Shown: positions 10,692-23,479 of the stretch, piece after piece
How the letters are laid out: each line of letters opens with the position of its first letter
How positions within the stretch are numbered: position 1 is the stretch's first letter
From: Dioscorea cayenensis subsp. rotundata
Lineage: Eukaryota > Streptophyta > Magnoliopsida > Dioscoreales > Dioscoreaceae
DNA: 64,000 bases
Direction: 5' to 3'
Assembly: GCF_009730915.1 (NCBI RefSeq)
Contig: NC_052474.1
Location: forward strand, 8,157,501-8,221,500
Translations under genes and position numbers: made by a program
Notes under the pieces: model-generated
Database searches by the model: none
Told to the model about the DNA's origin: nothing
What the model saw: the letters and a program-made list of their open reading frames with translations, nothing else

Positions 10692-12542
10692 TTTACTAAA
10701 ATGTAAAAATTGTTTGTTTTTATTTTGTTTTTTTTTTTTTAGAAATGAGATTTTATGTAAAATTAAGGGGTTTATTTATTAAAGCTAAACAAAGGATTCT
10801 TTGAGTGGTGGTGGTGGTGGTGGGGAATGGATGGTGATGCTGTTTGTGCATAATTGGGTGGATCTTGAATGAATTTTTAGTTTATTTTTTATTTTTTATT
10901 TTTAAATTAATTGAAGTAATTAATGTCTTATATAAATTTGAAGTGGGGAAAAAATAGTTATTCATTGAAATGGGAAAAATTTTGATTTTTTTTATTTTTA
11001 TGATAGTGATGGCCCTGATGGGTTAATTTAATTCAATTGTAGATATTTTAATTTGGAATATTTTGTATTTTTAATTGGGGTTACTCTGATTTTGGAGATA
11101 ATAGTGGGAAAGGGTATCACAATGTATTTGGGTTAGATTTGATGAAGTTGACCTTAAATCTTTTCATTTGTTTTTGTTTAGGAAGATCATTGTATTTATC
11201 TACTAATTTTATTATTATTTGTTTTAAAAAATTATTAGTTTAAACTAGTATTTTTTTTTCTTTTTAGAAAAAAATATTTACTTCCGTTATTGCCATAGTG
11301 AATATAATTCACATGCAATTTAAACTGAAAAAAAAAAAGAGGTGTGTGCTAGAATTAACCTAATTCGTATTAAAATCAATAAATCTCATTAATTGAAATT
11401 AAAAAAAGCTGATTCATTAAAATTAATAGAAATATGCAAATAATTATTTTCACAAACACATCAATATCATATTAGTCTTTAATTGGCTTTGATTTTTCAA
11501 CATTAATGATTAAAGTTTAAAATTAAATTCTTGTAAACCTTAATCCAAATGATCTTAAATCAAACCCACCTGAGATGTGGGATTAATGTAATGATTAAAT
11601 TAGTGGGTGAACTGAGAGTTAAAGGATAAAGTTTAACTATTTATTTTTTGTACTGTTTGTAAATCCAAAATGGAATGAGAATAACATAATCCTAATCCAA
11701 ATTAAGATCCCTTAAAAATAATGAAAGTGACATTATGAAACAAAGAACCCTATCTAATGTTAGATTAAATTAATTTAAAGAAAATGCTTTTATTAGTGGT
11801 TAATCATACCACTTTTCCTTTGGGAATCTATGACACCTTGGTTTTGTATAACTAATCTTATCCTCTATTGTTTACAAGACGGTACTTATCCATTGCTGTC
11901 TTTGTTTGTGCTTCAATCTGAATCCAGATCTGAATTTTGTGATTGGGCGCTGCATGACCAACTTATTTTAAAAATAAACATAAAAAGATTGTAACACGGT
12001 TGGGTCCGCACCTCAAAAACCCTACTTGGTGGTGGGTATTTGTCCAATTTTTAGTAAGCCCAAACACGTCGGAGCACATGACTAAAGATGTGGGACTATA
12101 TTTTGGTTGGTATGCCTTTTAATATATATATATATATATATATGAAGAAGTGGATAAATTAATTTCTCTGACATTATTTTACGTGGTAAAAATAATATTT
12201 TTTTCATATATAAAAAGGCATAGTTTTATTTATGGGATGTTAGAGTAGCACTTAACGTCCTTCACCTCCTCTGATTTATTTTCTCTGAGTTGTTTTGTAT
12301 TCTAAACACACATGTTCTCTCTCCTCTCATTTGTTCTCTCTTATTATTTTTTATTTTAAATAGTATATTGCAAATAATATTTGATAATGCATATTATATT
12401 TAGAAAGTCCATGTACATTCTCAAACACATGGCTCCAATAAATTTACATAATCTCAAATATTTATTAGTTATTTAGTGGAGTTTCAATTTATTATCACCA
12501 GATCTTTTATGCGCGGATGAATATTAAATATTTAATAAATAA

Positions 12543-12593
<51 letters not shown>

Positions 12594-12958
12594 TTAGAAA
12601 ACCCATGTACCTTCCCAAACACATGGTTAATTCACGTTCACTAAAAATACAAGCACATGTGAACCCTAGAGTCTAGACATGAGGTAAAAATGGGCAAAGG
12701 AGGAGGAAAATATAAGTAAAATGATAGTTGTAAAATTTGAATTTCAACAAATATATATATATATACCTTGGCTTTTTAAAGAAATGTTGGTCTTAAAAAC
12801 TTAAAAGATTTCATAAATACTGGTTAGGGTTTGGGTTTGACCGCCATTAACAAGAAAGTCCATCTCTTTTTCTCTGTGCTGCGTCCGATCCAGCACGAAT
12901 GCTTTGGTTCATTGAAGAGAAGATGAAGAAGGGTTGAGAGAGAGAGAGGGAGTGGATC
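10692..12958. other. Intergenic: glutaredoxin 3' region and AT-rich spacer
   Basis: No gene is seen. 10692-10800 is the likely 3' UTR. The rest is AT-rich with (AT)n runs at 12121-12143 and 12545-12588. A direct repeat of about 45 bp containing 'tatatttagaaa' and 'ccatgtac' occurs at about 12387-12432 and again at about 12586-12630, flanking the longer (AT)n run. Confidence 0.6.
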
Positions 12959-15900
12959 ATGGTGCTGCCATTGGTGAAGCTTGGAACTTTAGCGGTGAAG
13001 ACGTTGTCAAAGCCCATAGCTAACAGGCTCAAGAAGGAAGCCGGCAATTACCCTAAGTTTCGCCTTTTCATCATTAACATCGCTCAGGTCTCCGTTCTAT
13101 TCTTGTTTTTCTTATTGATGGGAATTGAGATATAAATTTTGATCTTCTTGTTATTTCTCTTTAGAAATTGTGTTCATTTTGCATGAGTGAATGTGATTTA
13201 ACTTTTATAAGGGAGTTAATTAAAGTGCAATTCGTTTGATTTTGATTGTATTTTTTTTTTATTATTTTTTATATGCATTTTCCATTCTATGAAAGGCATG
13301 TGTTTTCCTTCTGAATTTTGTTTTGATATCAATTGAAATTCCTAGAAATTAGGCTTGTAGGAGTGTTTGCAATTATGTTTTGATTTTGACTTTTCTGTTA
13401 TCCTTTATAGAAATTTGGCCTCAAATTGAATTCAACAGTGGTTTTTTTTTTCCTCTCTCTATTCTGCTTCATAATTGATTGAACTTTTATGTGACTGTAA
13501 GAAATGTATATTGTAGTTTATAACTGCAGAATTTGTTTAGAGCTGAGATGTTGTTTTGCAATGGATTACATGGAGATGTAGTTTCTTCTTCTTCTTTCTT
13601 TGTTGCTTGATAAGAGACTCCAAACATGGGTTGTTATCCTTTATAGAAGTTTGTCTCATCTATGATAGAAGTAAATTAACTAGGATGATAAAATCAATGA
13701 AAATGATATGTTGCTACTGTAACCCAATTGCTGTAGTATTGCCTACCTTAACTTGAACCTTAATAATAATCACTCCCTCATAGACTTCTATTAACATTAT
13801 TAATGAGTTCTGTTCCACAATAATTATTCAGCATATCTTTTTTGTGTTACCTTGACTGGTTTTTCTAGGATTTCATTAAGGACATCAATCAAGTGAATTG
13901 TACCAACTTCATGAAAATGTCACTAAGGGGTTATTTGGTTCATATAATATATGATGCTATTTCAAGATAACATTTACAAGAAAGTAAAACATAGGAATCA
14001 CTTTAGGAAAAATCTTAACAATAATATAATTGGTTACCTTGTAAAAATTGCTAGGAATGTAATATTCATATGTTTGCTTCATTAAGATGTTTTTAGGGAC
14101 ATGTATATGTAAAAGATTAAATTATCAAAATATACATGAATTTATTATATTTTTTACTTAAAAATTTTTATATTAATCAATTTGAATACCTCTAATCTTC
14201 TTCTCATTAGATTTCTTTCTTAATTTGGTCTAACTTGCATAATAATCATAATAGGGAAATTTATGAATAGGTGGATACCTGTGAATTCCTTTATAATAAT
14301 TAGTGATAGAATTAAATAATATAATTAGTCAAATATCAATTAGAATAAATCATAAAATTTGATTAATTATGACAATATTTTATTATAATTAAACAAAATT
14401 AGAATTTCAAAAATTGGGACAGAGTTTTTATTTATGGCAATTAGAATAATATAACTAAAACTAAGGATTCTTGAGTAATATAATAAAATAAAAATAAATG
14501 TTAGAATAATTAAATAAATCATAAATATTTCAATTAATTATTCACTTTTGATTGATACTGCTCAATTGGATAGCTGTGGGAGGTAAAAAGAGAAACCTAA
14601 TCCCTATTAATATTTTATCAATTATGTAAGGGTAAGTTTGGAGGTATCTTTGTGTAAAAATTCTCAAGTAATACGAATTCTAAATTTTTCATTTGTATAG
14701 ATGGAATTAGATTACCATACTTTATGATAATTAATTCAACACCCATGGACTTATCTTTCCCACCCATTTTACCATTTGGTCTTAACCAAACCTTGGAATG
14801 TAGCATGCTATCTAAGGATTTCTGGGATTCGTTTCAAAGTTTAAATGAACCAAACAGGCCTTAAATGCTAATTGCAAGGGAAATACCTTTTCTCATTCTT
14901 GACTCCCTTGTAACCTCCTGACTCTTGCATTATAAATTCTTCATATGGATCTATTTTTCTTCCCTGCAATATAAACTATGAGTCTTCTCTTGTAAAACTT
15001 ACACCATATTGAGGGGTTTCTCAAAATAACCTCTATATCTTTATTTGATATTCTTATTAATTTTCCAATGCTCTTTAATGTTTCTCAATATTCAAATTTA
15101 CACTGATTCTACCATATAATCATGTGTATCTTTTTATCCCCTTTTTCATGGTTCTGTTTATTTTAATTTTTTTTTCAAAGTTTCATCCATTGGATTCAAT
15201 TTCTTAAGTAATACTTTGAAGATATCCCGATATGCTGCTTTTGGATTCATTAACTAAAAATCTAGGATTTCACACTTTGTTCTTATATGAAACTGAATCA
15301 ATGACACAAGGCTTTGTATGTTATCCTTACAATGAAAATAAACTGATCATTCATGATTCTGTGATCAGATTAATCATCGTTTCTCAACGTCCCTGCAAAG
15401 ACGTCTTTACAGCCATGCAACAAATGTTAAGATCCGTCCTCTGGATGAAGAGAAAGCTGTTCAAGCTGCAGCAGATCTTCTCGGAGACGTCTTTGTTTTT
15501 CTGGTTGTTTTTCACTCTTAAAACTTTACATCATCTTTGCTATCTCCCATCAGAGACACTCTTTCAATGGCAATGCTCAAAAAGGTCTAAGCATATATCA
15601 TTGCTGATAAATGTGAGTCTCTAATTGCTATTTTAAGGTTGCTGGCGGTGTTCTAATTTTTGAGGTACAAAGAAGTGCAAGATCTGAATCCAGAAAGGAA
15701 GAAGCAAGGAAGCAGGAACTCCAGGTACACACTCATTTTAATTTGTTTGATATCAGTCTCTCTTTCAAATTATTGATCCTAATTCTATTTTGGCCCTCTT
15801 ATCTTTCTGTAGGCATTAAAAGATAAAGACGCAGATTTAGCAAGAGAAGTCGAAGATCTTAAGCGGAAAATAAATGAGGTAGAGTCTCTCGCCCGGGGGC

Positions 15901-15974
15901 GAGGATTGACGGGAATTTTAAACTTAAAGCAAGGAATGGTTTCGGAAAGCAGCAAACCAGTAGCAGCTGCCTGA
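12959..15974 (+). CDS. OPA3-like protein (four exons)
   Basis: Exons 12959-13087, 15369-15503, 15638-15724 and 15813-15974 have consensus GT-AG borders and all junctions in phase 0. They give 170 residues. OPA3-domain proteins are small mitochondrial (in animals outer/inner membrane) proteins of unclear biochemical role, conserved in plants. Visible features are the N-terminus MVLPLVKLGTLAVKTLSKPI, then KEAGNYPKFR (residues 27-36), typical of the family. A hydrophobic segment crosses the exon 2/3 junction (DVFVFL-VAGGVLIF), followed by EVQRSARSESRKEEARKQEL and a charged C-terminal coiled coil (about 118-140). Length matches the family. Intron 1 is 2.3 kb and holds a MITE-like insertion. The gene converges on the RTN4IP1-like gene 1.5 kb downstream. 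Confidence 0.88.
13927..14864. mobile_element. MITE-like insertion in OPA3-like intron 1
   Basis: The left end AAGGGGTTATTTGGTTCAT (13925-13943) is an imperfect inverted match to the right end ATGAACCAAACAGGCCTT (14846-14863). The flanks (CTAA on the left, TTAA on the right) are compatible with TWA targets of PIF/Harbinger (Tourist) MITEs. About 940 bp, AT-rich, no coding frame. Ends and superfamily are tentative. Confidence 0.5.
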
Positions 15975-16437
15975 CGATGGATTCTTCTTCGAAGAAATGT
16001 GGGGTCCTGTAACAAAGTCAGCATTGGTACTACATTATTGATTATTTGCATTTTGGGTGTTCTTCACTCAACTTGTGCTATTTCTTACTTGATTACATTC
16101 ATTTTTGAATAAGGTGATTGTTTGCAATGGAGGTTTGATTATGTTTATAATCAACTTACCATGTTGCCTAATAGATCTGTAAATGTTGCTTCAATGAGCA
16201 GCTTATCCTACTTTGTTTACAGGTCCCTTCTTTGTTTATTTGTACTTGTATATTCCTGCAAATCTTTATAATTTTGTAATGCATGGGTTTCCCTAGATCT
16301 ATTAGATAATTTTTGCCCATGCATGATGCATGAATTTGTAAATATGTAAATAGTGGATAGTGTCTTACAAAAATCAAAATCGTTCAAAATTGTTCATGTA
16401 AGCATATTTAAGAAAATGTTTTCATCTGTGCAAACAC

Positions 16438-16473
<36 letters not shown>

Positions 16474-17503
16474 CCCCAACTTATTGTATATTATTTTAAA
16501 ATTAATGGAATGCAAGATATGCTGTAATTTATTGATCTCAGTTTGAATTTCTTATTTACAGTACACTGCATTTCACTATTCTTACTGAGATCCAAAAACC
16601 TTTATATTTTACGATATACTCCTCTATAACATTCTCTATGATCCTCATGTGAACTTTTTGATTCATAAAATAAGAGTGCCCATTGGATCTAGTTTTATCA
16701 TAGTTGATCCAATTCAAGGGTCATAATTATACCATCCCTGGATTGCTCTCTTAAATCAGTAAAAGATTAATGAAATATATATGATAATTATAAATTATAA
16801 ATTATAAATTATAAATTATAAATTGAAGTTGATCAAAGTAAAAGATATATATATATATATATATATAACATGATGAACACACCTACCATCTCCCGGTGAA
16901 TTGAACAAAAGGTGCAAGGGAGAGTAAAAAAACCATGATACGAATTTAGGTTTTTCAGCTTCAAAATCTTAAAAACTTGGTATAAACATACCATTTAATA
17001 AATTAAATGGTTTTGATTAAAATAACTTACTAATATAAAAAAAAACAGATATTAATTTTTAAAAATGTTTTTCATCGTTGTAAAATTCTAATTCTATAAA
17101 CAATAAATACATAAATATAATATAATTTTTGCATTATCATATACATAAAGCAAATGAGTAAATTATATTAACAAAAAAACAACTTTTCAGAAAAAGATGA
17201 AAAGAATTTTTGTGTAACAGCTATTATTCTATTGTCTCACATTTTCCAAACAACAAAACAAACATGATCATGTTGTTTTGTCCATCAATAAAAGACACCC
17301 AGATCACTCTACAGCCTTGGTTGTATTATAGAGGCCCCGCATATCCAAACTGCAGATGGCCACTAGAGTAATGGCTGGAAGATATGTAGAGAAAAGTATA
17401 AAAGAAAAAAATAATAAAAATAAAAAAAATAAATAAAGGGAAATATATACATTTGCAGGAATTATTGATTTGAACTGTTCTACCTGGAGATGAAAATTTA
17501 ATT
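15975..17503. other. Intergenic between two convergent genes
   Basis: No gene. 15975-16120 is the likely OPA3-like 3' UTR. Simple repeats are (AT)n at 16444-16470, a 9-bp unit (ATTATAAAT, about 4-5 copies) at 16785-16824, and (AT)n at 16848-16867. Confidence 0.6.
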
Positions 17504-20500
17504 TCAGTCAATCTCTAACACAACCTTACCTGGGACTATCCTTTTTTCTTTTACCTCATGAGCTTCTTTTATTTGTGTGATTGGAAATGTCTTTTCTACT
17601 GGTATCTTCAGTTTTCCAGCTTCAGACAGTCTTCGGATCTCGTCCAAGCCTTCCGCGTCAGCCCTCATGTACGTCCACGAATACTCTGAGTTAAGGAATA
17701 AAACATCGATGAGAAGAAAAAAAAAATTCTTATGTCAGAGCAGCATTTAGAGGAATTAGCTGGAAAATACAGAGCTTGGATCCTTCTAAACATTAGAGAA
17801 GTTCAAAACTCAAAGAATCAGATCTAAAATGGGTGATAAAAATTATCCGTACTTAGAAATGTATCCAATTACCAATAAGCTGATCAAGAAAGATATTAGA
17901 AATGTCTAAATGGATTGAATAGAGTAAAATGAATGACAAAGTAGAACCAAAATCTTTTTGTTTGCATCTTAATGACTAATCTGCCTGCAATGAGTTCTTG
18001 AGCATTTTTGCTTCTTACAAGTCAATTATAAGACTAGAAAGGGGAAACCACATTTTTTGGCATTAAAAATGAGTTTCCATACCTATTCCATGAGAATATC
18101 GATACTGAATTTGCTTCTTAAACAAGATGGCAGTGGCTGCAGGAATACCAAGACCCAATCCATATCTATCAGCTAGAGCTGCAGTCTCTCCCTGCAATAA
18201 TTATACCAGTTCTGATTTGTCACAATGTGACAAAGAAAAAGGAGAAAACAAATCCAGCTGATTGTATTTCTGGAAGGTTAGATAGGTTACCTGCAGTGTC
18301 ATGTAGTGCCCACCTTTCTTCAAAAGGTTAATTCCAACTCTTTCTGTTTCTTGAATCCCAATCGTATCTAGAACAGCATTGAACTCCCCTTTGATAGCTA
18401 GTTCAATATCCTGGGACCCAAATAACACAATTGCTTGCATGATAAATAAAGTTGAAGATTCTATGAAAGTTCGCAAATGTATTAATTCAAATATATGCTG
18501 GTGCATAAATGAAAAACAATGATTCAGGTCAAAACAATTGAAAGAGGATGCCTTGGGTTTTGGTTCAAAACTAAATGTTCAAATTGCAACAAAAGAAACT
18601 GCAACATGCCAGCCTTGAATCTTTCACAATATCATTTCAACTTCTGTGGTTATTTACTCTACCTTCCCATGTTTACAAGCCTGATAAGTAAGATATTTAT
18701 TTTTTTTAACTTGACACTAGTATGTCTGCAGCAAGACAGATTTGATGAAAAGACAGGAAAGAATTATAATCAATGGATGACGGAGAAAATATTTTGTTGT
18801 ATAAAAGATTTTACAACACAAATTAAAGTGGTAGGAATGTCTTTGGTAGGAGTTTCAAAGGAACAGGAAAGATCAGAACTCCAGGTTCCACTACCTCTGT
18901 CGTATAATCAATAGCCTGCTCAGCACCAACAGCCAAAACACGCTCAATACTCTGGCTTCCACAAGTAGTTGATACACTGCAACCAGCAGCTGCTGCAAGC
19001 TGAATTGCAGCTAGTCCAACTGCTCCACCTCCACCGATCACTAGTATTCTCTGTCTAGAGAGATGAAATAGATACCATTACCATTCAAAATATTGATGAA
19101 ATGCATAGAAGTTTAATAAGATATATGAATGCTCACTTTTTAAAGGCCAGCATTCATCACAAATAACCACTATAAGTACCATTTTAATTTATTGATTGTG
19201 CAGGTTTATTAGTTGAAATGGATTATAATCACTTCAAAGATGTCAAAATGGAGCTTACACAGCTAGGATAAAAAACTAAATCATATTTGAGAATGCTTTT
19301 GCTTAGAAAGAAAGGAGAAACATGATGATTCTGATAACTTTTTTCTAATTTATTGTTTCTTACAAAATTTACAGATGGAAAAGAAGACAGAAACTTTGAT
19401 GCATTACCAAGACCATTTCATTTCCCTGTACAATACTGATTTCATAAATTTATAATCCACTACTTTAGAACTGTATTTGATATGGATCGGGAATCAGTCA
19501 GCCATCTCAGTTTTCAATATGTAGTTTGACTGGATGCAAGATAATATAACAAACAGTATGCCTTCACATCGCACAAGTGTAGGATCAAATCATTAGCCAA
19601 CCCGAGTATTATTCTATTGTGAAACAAGTGACACACATAACCAAAACTTCAGTAACTAACTACTTCACTACATAATGAACAAGTCAACAAGGTGCAGAAA
19701 AACTTGCTCACTACATTTCAAAAATTGTTGTTTTTATTATTTGTCCCTTTTTTTATTACTTTCCTTCAGGACATAATAATTCCAAATAGATACTCCATAG
19801 TGAGCAGATATGAGAGATATCACAGAAGAACACGAGAATAACAGTGCAAGGAGAGTGTAGAGTGCATAAGCTTAAGTAGCTTCACAATCTCTATTGACAG
19901 ATAAACTTTCGAGAATACTACCAGTACAAAGTCTTTCATCTATTTAGTATTCAGCTTACAACAGGAAAGAAGCACATAAATGACAAGTGTCTTGATGGTA
20001 CTGAACATGAATAAAACTATAGCCGAGTGATAATTAGCATTATACTTACCCATTATCAATTCTAGCTGTACTCATCAAAGCACGCCATGCAGTAAGAGCA
20101 GCAAAAGGAATGGCACTTGCCTCCTACATAAGTAGGGGTGGACATGGGCCGAGTCCGGGTCGAGTTTGCCAGACTCAAATACGTAACCCATATATTCGGT
20201 GACTGTAGCATGTTCGACTAAATTGCTTTTGATCCAAACCCCGACCCATTTGATCATTAGCCTAGGGCCCAGATTTAGCCCAACCCAAAAAAATAAATAA
20301 TTTTTTTATGAAATAATTGAAATAACTAAATAAAACTACTACTACAACCCCTAAAATTTTTTCAAACATTTAAAAAAAAAATACAACACAAGTATTATAA
20401 ATATTTACTCTTTTCAAGCCTATTACTATTATATATATATTTATAATATATATAATTATATATATATATATATAATTATATATATTATAAATAATATATG

Positions 20501-21554
20501 ATATATATTATTTATTTATTCGGGTCGAGTGGGTCGGGTCAGGTCAAAAATTCATCCGACCCAAACCCAGTGAAATTAATCAGTAAAACATTTGAGATCA
20601 ACCCTAGCTAACTTTTCTAAACCCTGCACTCGATTTTTTTGGGCTGGGTTCAGCCAGCCCCATGGGTCGCCCGGCCCATGTCCACCCCTATACATAAGGA
20701 GAGAATCACTTTGAAAAAGGTCCAACAATAGAATTTCTGCTCCCAAGAAAACTTACTTAATGAAAACAAAAAAAATTTAGCAACAAATACATTTGCTAAA
20801 GATTTTATTGACAGCAGTCCTCATAGATATGGCCATTCCTGAATACATAGAAGTAACAGCATTTGAGGATGATAAAGGAAACACAGAGCACAACACTGTA
20901 TCAACAATGAACACAATATAGAAAAAAAAAGATATTCTTGCAATTAAAAATCAATTTGCAAGTAAACCAACCACATGAGTCACTGAAGATGGTTTCAAAG
21001 TTAGCTCATCTTCTGCAAGAATGGCATAATCAGAGTAAGTGCCTCTCACTGCAGTGGGATGAAGCGCGCCGAAGACTTCCTGTCCAACACTCAGCGATGA
21101 AACTGAAGCTCCAACAGCTGCAACCTCACCACTAACATCACGCCCAAGAATCAAGGGCAGAAGCGGCTCAAATATAGAACGACCATACCCAGATCGCATC
21201 TGAAAATTAGCAATGCACGAGATGATCCATCAATCATTGCCAAAATTAGCTGCTTTTTCTTTACAGAATGCATTCATTTCTAAGAAATCAACAAGAAAAA
21301 AACTTGATAAAAAATCTCAAGGAGGGAGGCAGGCTGCTCACTCGAAGATCCAGAGGATTGATGGAAACCGCGCGGGCACGGACGAGAACCTGCCGAGGTT
21401 TGAGATCGGGGACGGCGACGGCGTGGCGAACCTCAAGGACCTCCGGCCCGCCGAAACGCGGCAGCACAACGGTGCGGCACGTCGTGGAGGAAGACAAGGA
21501 TCTCAGTCCCGGCCGGAGCGCTGACGTCCGGCGAGCAGCAGCGAGCCACCACAT
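17504..21554 (-). CDS. RTN4IP1-like mitochondrial quinone oxidoreductase (seven exons)
   Basis: Minus-strand exons 21554-21342, 21199-20972, 20123-20050, 19054-18895, 18410-18291, 18191-18083 and 17685-17504 keep frame across every junction and give 361 residues. It is a zinc-lacking MDR-type NAD(P)H oxidoreductase of the reticulon-4-interacting protein 1 family. Animal RTN4IP1 is a mitochondrial matrix NADPH oxidoreductase linked to coenzyme Q synthesis. The N-terminus MWWLAAARRTSALRPG is Arg/Ala-rich, like a mitochondrial presequence. The GroES-like domain includes VSINPLDLRMRSGYG and LPLILGRDVSGEV (residues 63-102). The Rossmann nucleotide-binding loop is ILVIGGGGAVGLAAIQLA (exon 4), followed by VLAVGAEQAIDYTTE. 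The C-terminal exon ends KEAHEVKEKRIVPGKVVLEID. The start is the ATG giving the presequence; upstream in-frame sequence is not family-like. Intron 2 carries a hAT MITE at its acceptor. Confidence 0.9.
20133..20690. mobile_element. hAT MITE with 19-bp TIRs and 8-bp target duplication
   Basis: TAGGGGTGGACATGGGCCG at 20133-20151 is exactly mirrored by CGGCCCATGTCCACCCCTA at 20672-20690. It is flanked by identical 8-bp duplications TACATAAG (20125-20132 and 20691-20698), the hAT signature. The 558-bp element has no transposase and an (AT)-rich centre. It lies in intron 2 of the RTN4IP1-like gene. The gene's intron acceptor AG (20125-20124) overlaps the first base of the left target copy. Confidence 0.93.
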
Positions 21555-22238
21555 CGCGCTTGGTATCGATCTCTTCGACAGAGCTCGGTGAGGGTTTAAA
21601 CCCTCGACGACGATGAAGGCAAAGGGACGAAAACGTATCACGTGCCGAGGATGATGTGTTCCTTTCTCGGCCACGCGCCGCCATTTCCAGTGATCTTTGC
21701 ACTTTCACAACTCAACCCTCCCTTTTTTTTTTTTGCTGTAATTTTTAAAATTGTTTAATAGTAACTTGTTTTCACTGTTATATAGATTAAATTTTGAGGA
21801 TAAATGATTTAAGCGCACTTTTTTTAAAAAAAAATTAGGTTGTTTTTTTTAATTCTTGGTTTTCCAAATTGACGTATATAATTTAGATTATCTATACTTA
21901 AAATTCTATTAAAATTCCTTAATTTCTCTCTCTACTTTAATTATAATTATGCTTCTTTTATTCTATGATTTCCAAAAAAATATATCTTCCTTCATGTTTT
22001 TTCAATTTACAATTTTTTCAAATAAAATTTCAATTTGAAAATATGATTGAGTTTAATCTTTAAAAATTTGTAGTTGACACATGATTTATTAAAAGTTGTA
22101 AAAATATATTAAATAAAAAAAATTATTTTTAAAAATTATTTAACATTTTATATATTTTCTAGATAGATATATAAAAATGGCCAAAGAAAGCTTTTTAGAA
22201 TGGGACTACTAAAAAAAGTTCAGAGGGAGTATATACAT
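21555..22238. other. Intergenic: upstream of the RTN4IP1-like gene to MULE edge
   Basis: 21555-21720 is G/C-rich and is the likely 5' UTR/proximal promoter of the minus-strand oxidoreductase gene. 21720-22238 is AT-rich with nothing recognisable. Confidence 0.6.
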
Positions 22239-22253
22239 GGGAGTAATTTTTTT

Positions 22254-22495
22254 CAGAGGTCACTCAACTTTGCATTTGTTTCATTTCGGTAACCTAACTT
22301 CAACTTGTATCAAAAAGGTTACTCATCTTTAATTTTGTTTCTTAGGCAGGTCACCCGCGAGTAACCTGATTCATCTATCTGACGAGGTTGCTGGAAAAAC
22401 ACAGTCAGCCAATATTGGACACCTCATCATCTTATGTATAGAGTCTAACTCAGCCGACTTTGCCACATAGATTAAGTGACGCCACATCAACGTAT
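22254..22495 (+). repeat. Left terminal inverted repeat of the MULE
   Basis: It begins near 'cagaggtcactcaactttgc' and ends near 'agattaagtgacgccaca'. The right arm has about 90 percent or more matching bases by eye over the alignable stretch, including the internal AAACAAAATTAAAGATGAG-type segment. Confidence 0.9.
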
Positions 22496-22499
22496 TATT

Positions 22500-22976
22500 A
22501 TAATTAGGTTTTTCTCCTTTCCCCTTTCACAAACCCTCATTTCGGAACTCTAATTCCTCAAATTCCTCTTCTCTTCTTCTCTTTTCCCGTCGGTGCTTGG
22601 TAAGGCAACGATCTTTCTTCTCTCATCCTTTTCTTCTCCAACTTTTTCTTCCCATTTGAAAGCTTCCCCCGTCCCTTTGGCTCTTGGTAAGGCAATGATC
22701 GGACGGTCGAGATCCGGATCGTCCTCAAACCGGATCCGGAACTCTTTTTCTTCACTGAGATTTAGGGTTTCCGTCGGTGGCTGATCCGGAACTCTTTTAT
22801 TTCTTCCCTCATCCTCGTCTTCTTCAACTTTTTCTTCCTATTTGAAAGTAATGGTCATTCTGTCTTAGTTTTTACAGTGAGCAAGGCAAAGGATCTGGTG
22901 AAATCGCTTGAGATCGGTGCTCAATGTCAATCAACTGGGAGGTTAAACCACAGGGAGGAGAAGTCCCGGAATATTG
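22500..22976 (+). other. MULE leader with captured-looking, internally repeated sequence
   Basis: More G/C-rich than its surroundings. Partial direct repeats include 'cttggtaaggcaa' at about 22598 and 22685, 'atccggaactctttt' at about 22735 and 22785, and 'caactttttcttcc' at about 22638 and 22828. A strong donor-like GTGAGT sits at 22977. An acceptor-like 'tcatgcag' is at about 28299-28306, so the whole tandem array could lie in a 5.3-kb 5' intron of the transposase gene. I do not recognise the captured source. Confidence 0.45.
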
Positions 22977-23479
22977 TGAGTTCTTCTCTCTTTTTTGTGT
23001 GTGTTTGTTTTAAGATCTGGTTTGAACTTGTGGGTGAGAGTGGTTTTTTCTACTCCCTTCCTTCTTGTAGGCTATCACTATGTGAAAAAGAATTTTTTTT
23101 ATTTTTTATTTTTTTTTATTTTTAATTTTTATGATGGTTGCTTTGCAAATTTTTTTAATTATTTCTTTTAAATGAGAATTCCATGAGAATAGAGATGATG
23201 ATCTTGAGTTCTGGGTGCATGATTTACAATCATTTCACTTTTTATTTTTATTTTTATTTTTAATTCTAAGACTTTTTTATTTTCTTATCACAAAGGAAAG
23301 AAAAGGGAAGCTATATATTTTTTGGTTCTGCAATGTATGGTGGTATAAAGAAAGTTTAGATTCTTTCTAATTGAAGTTTGGTATGATTTGTAGTTTATTC
23401 TTTGGGATGCAAACAAATCCCTTTTTTTCAATTTGTCTACCATTTTTAATATCACCTTTTTTCCTCCAATGTAACTTTG

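Noticed and set aside
18519-18914. 131-codon plus-strand frame within the RTN4IP1-like introns
   Set aside because: It overlaps an exon of the opposite strand by only about 20 bases, is low in coding character and lacks any motif.
21213-21708. Several overlapping open frames at 21213-21708 in both orientations
   Set aside because: They are antisense or off-frame shadows of the G/C-rich first exon of the RTN4IP1-like gene, whose frame fits the family.
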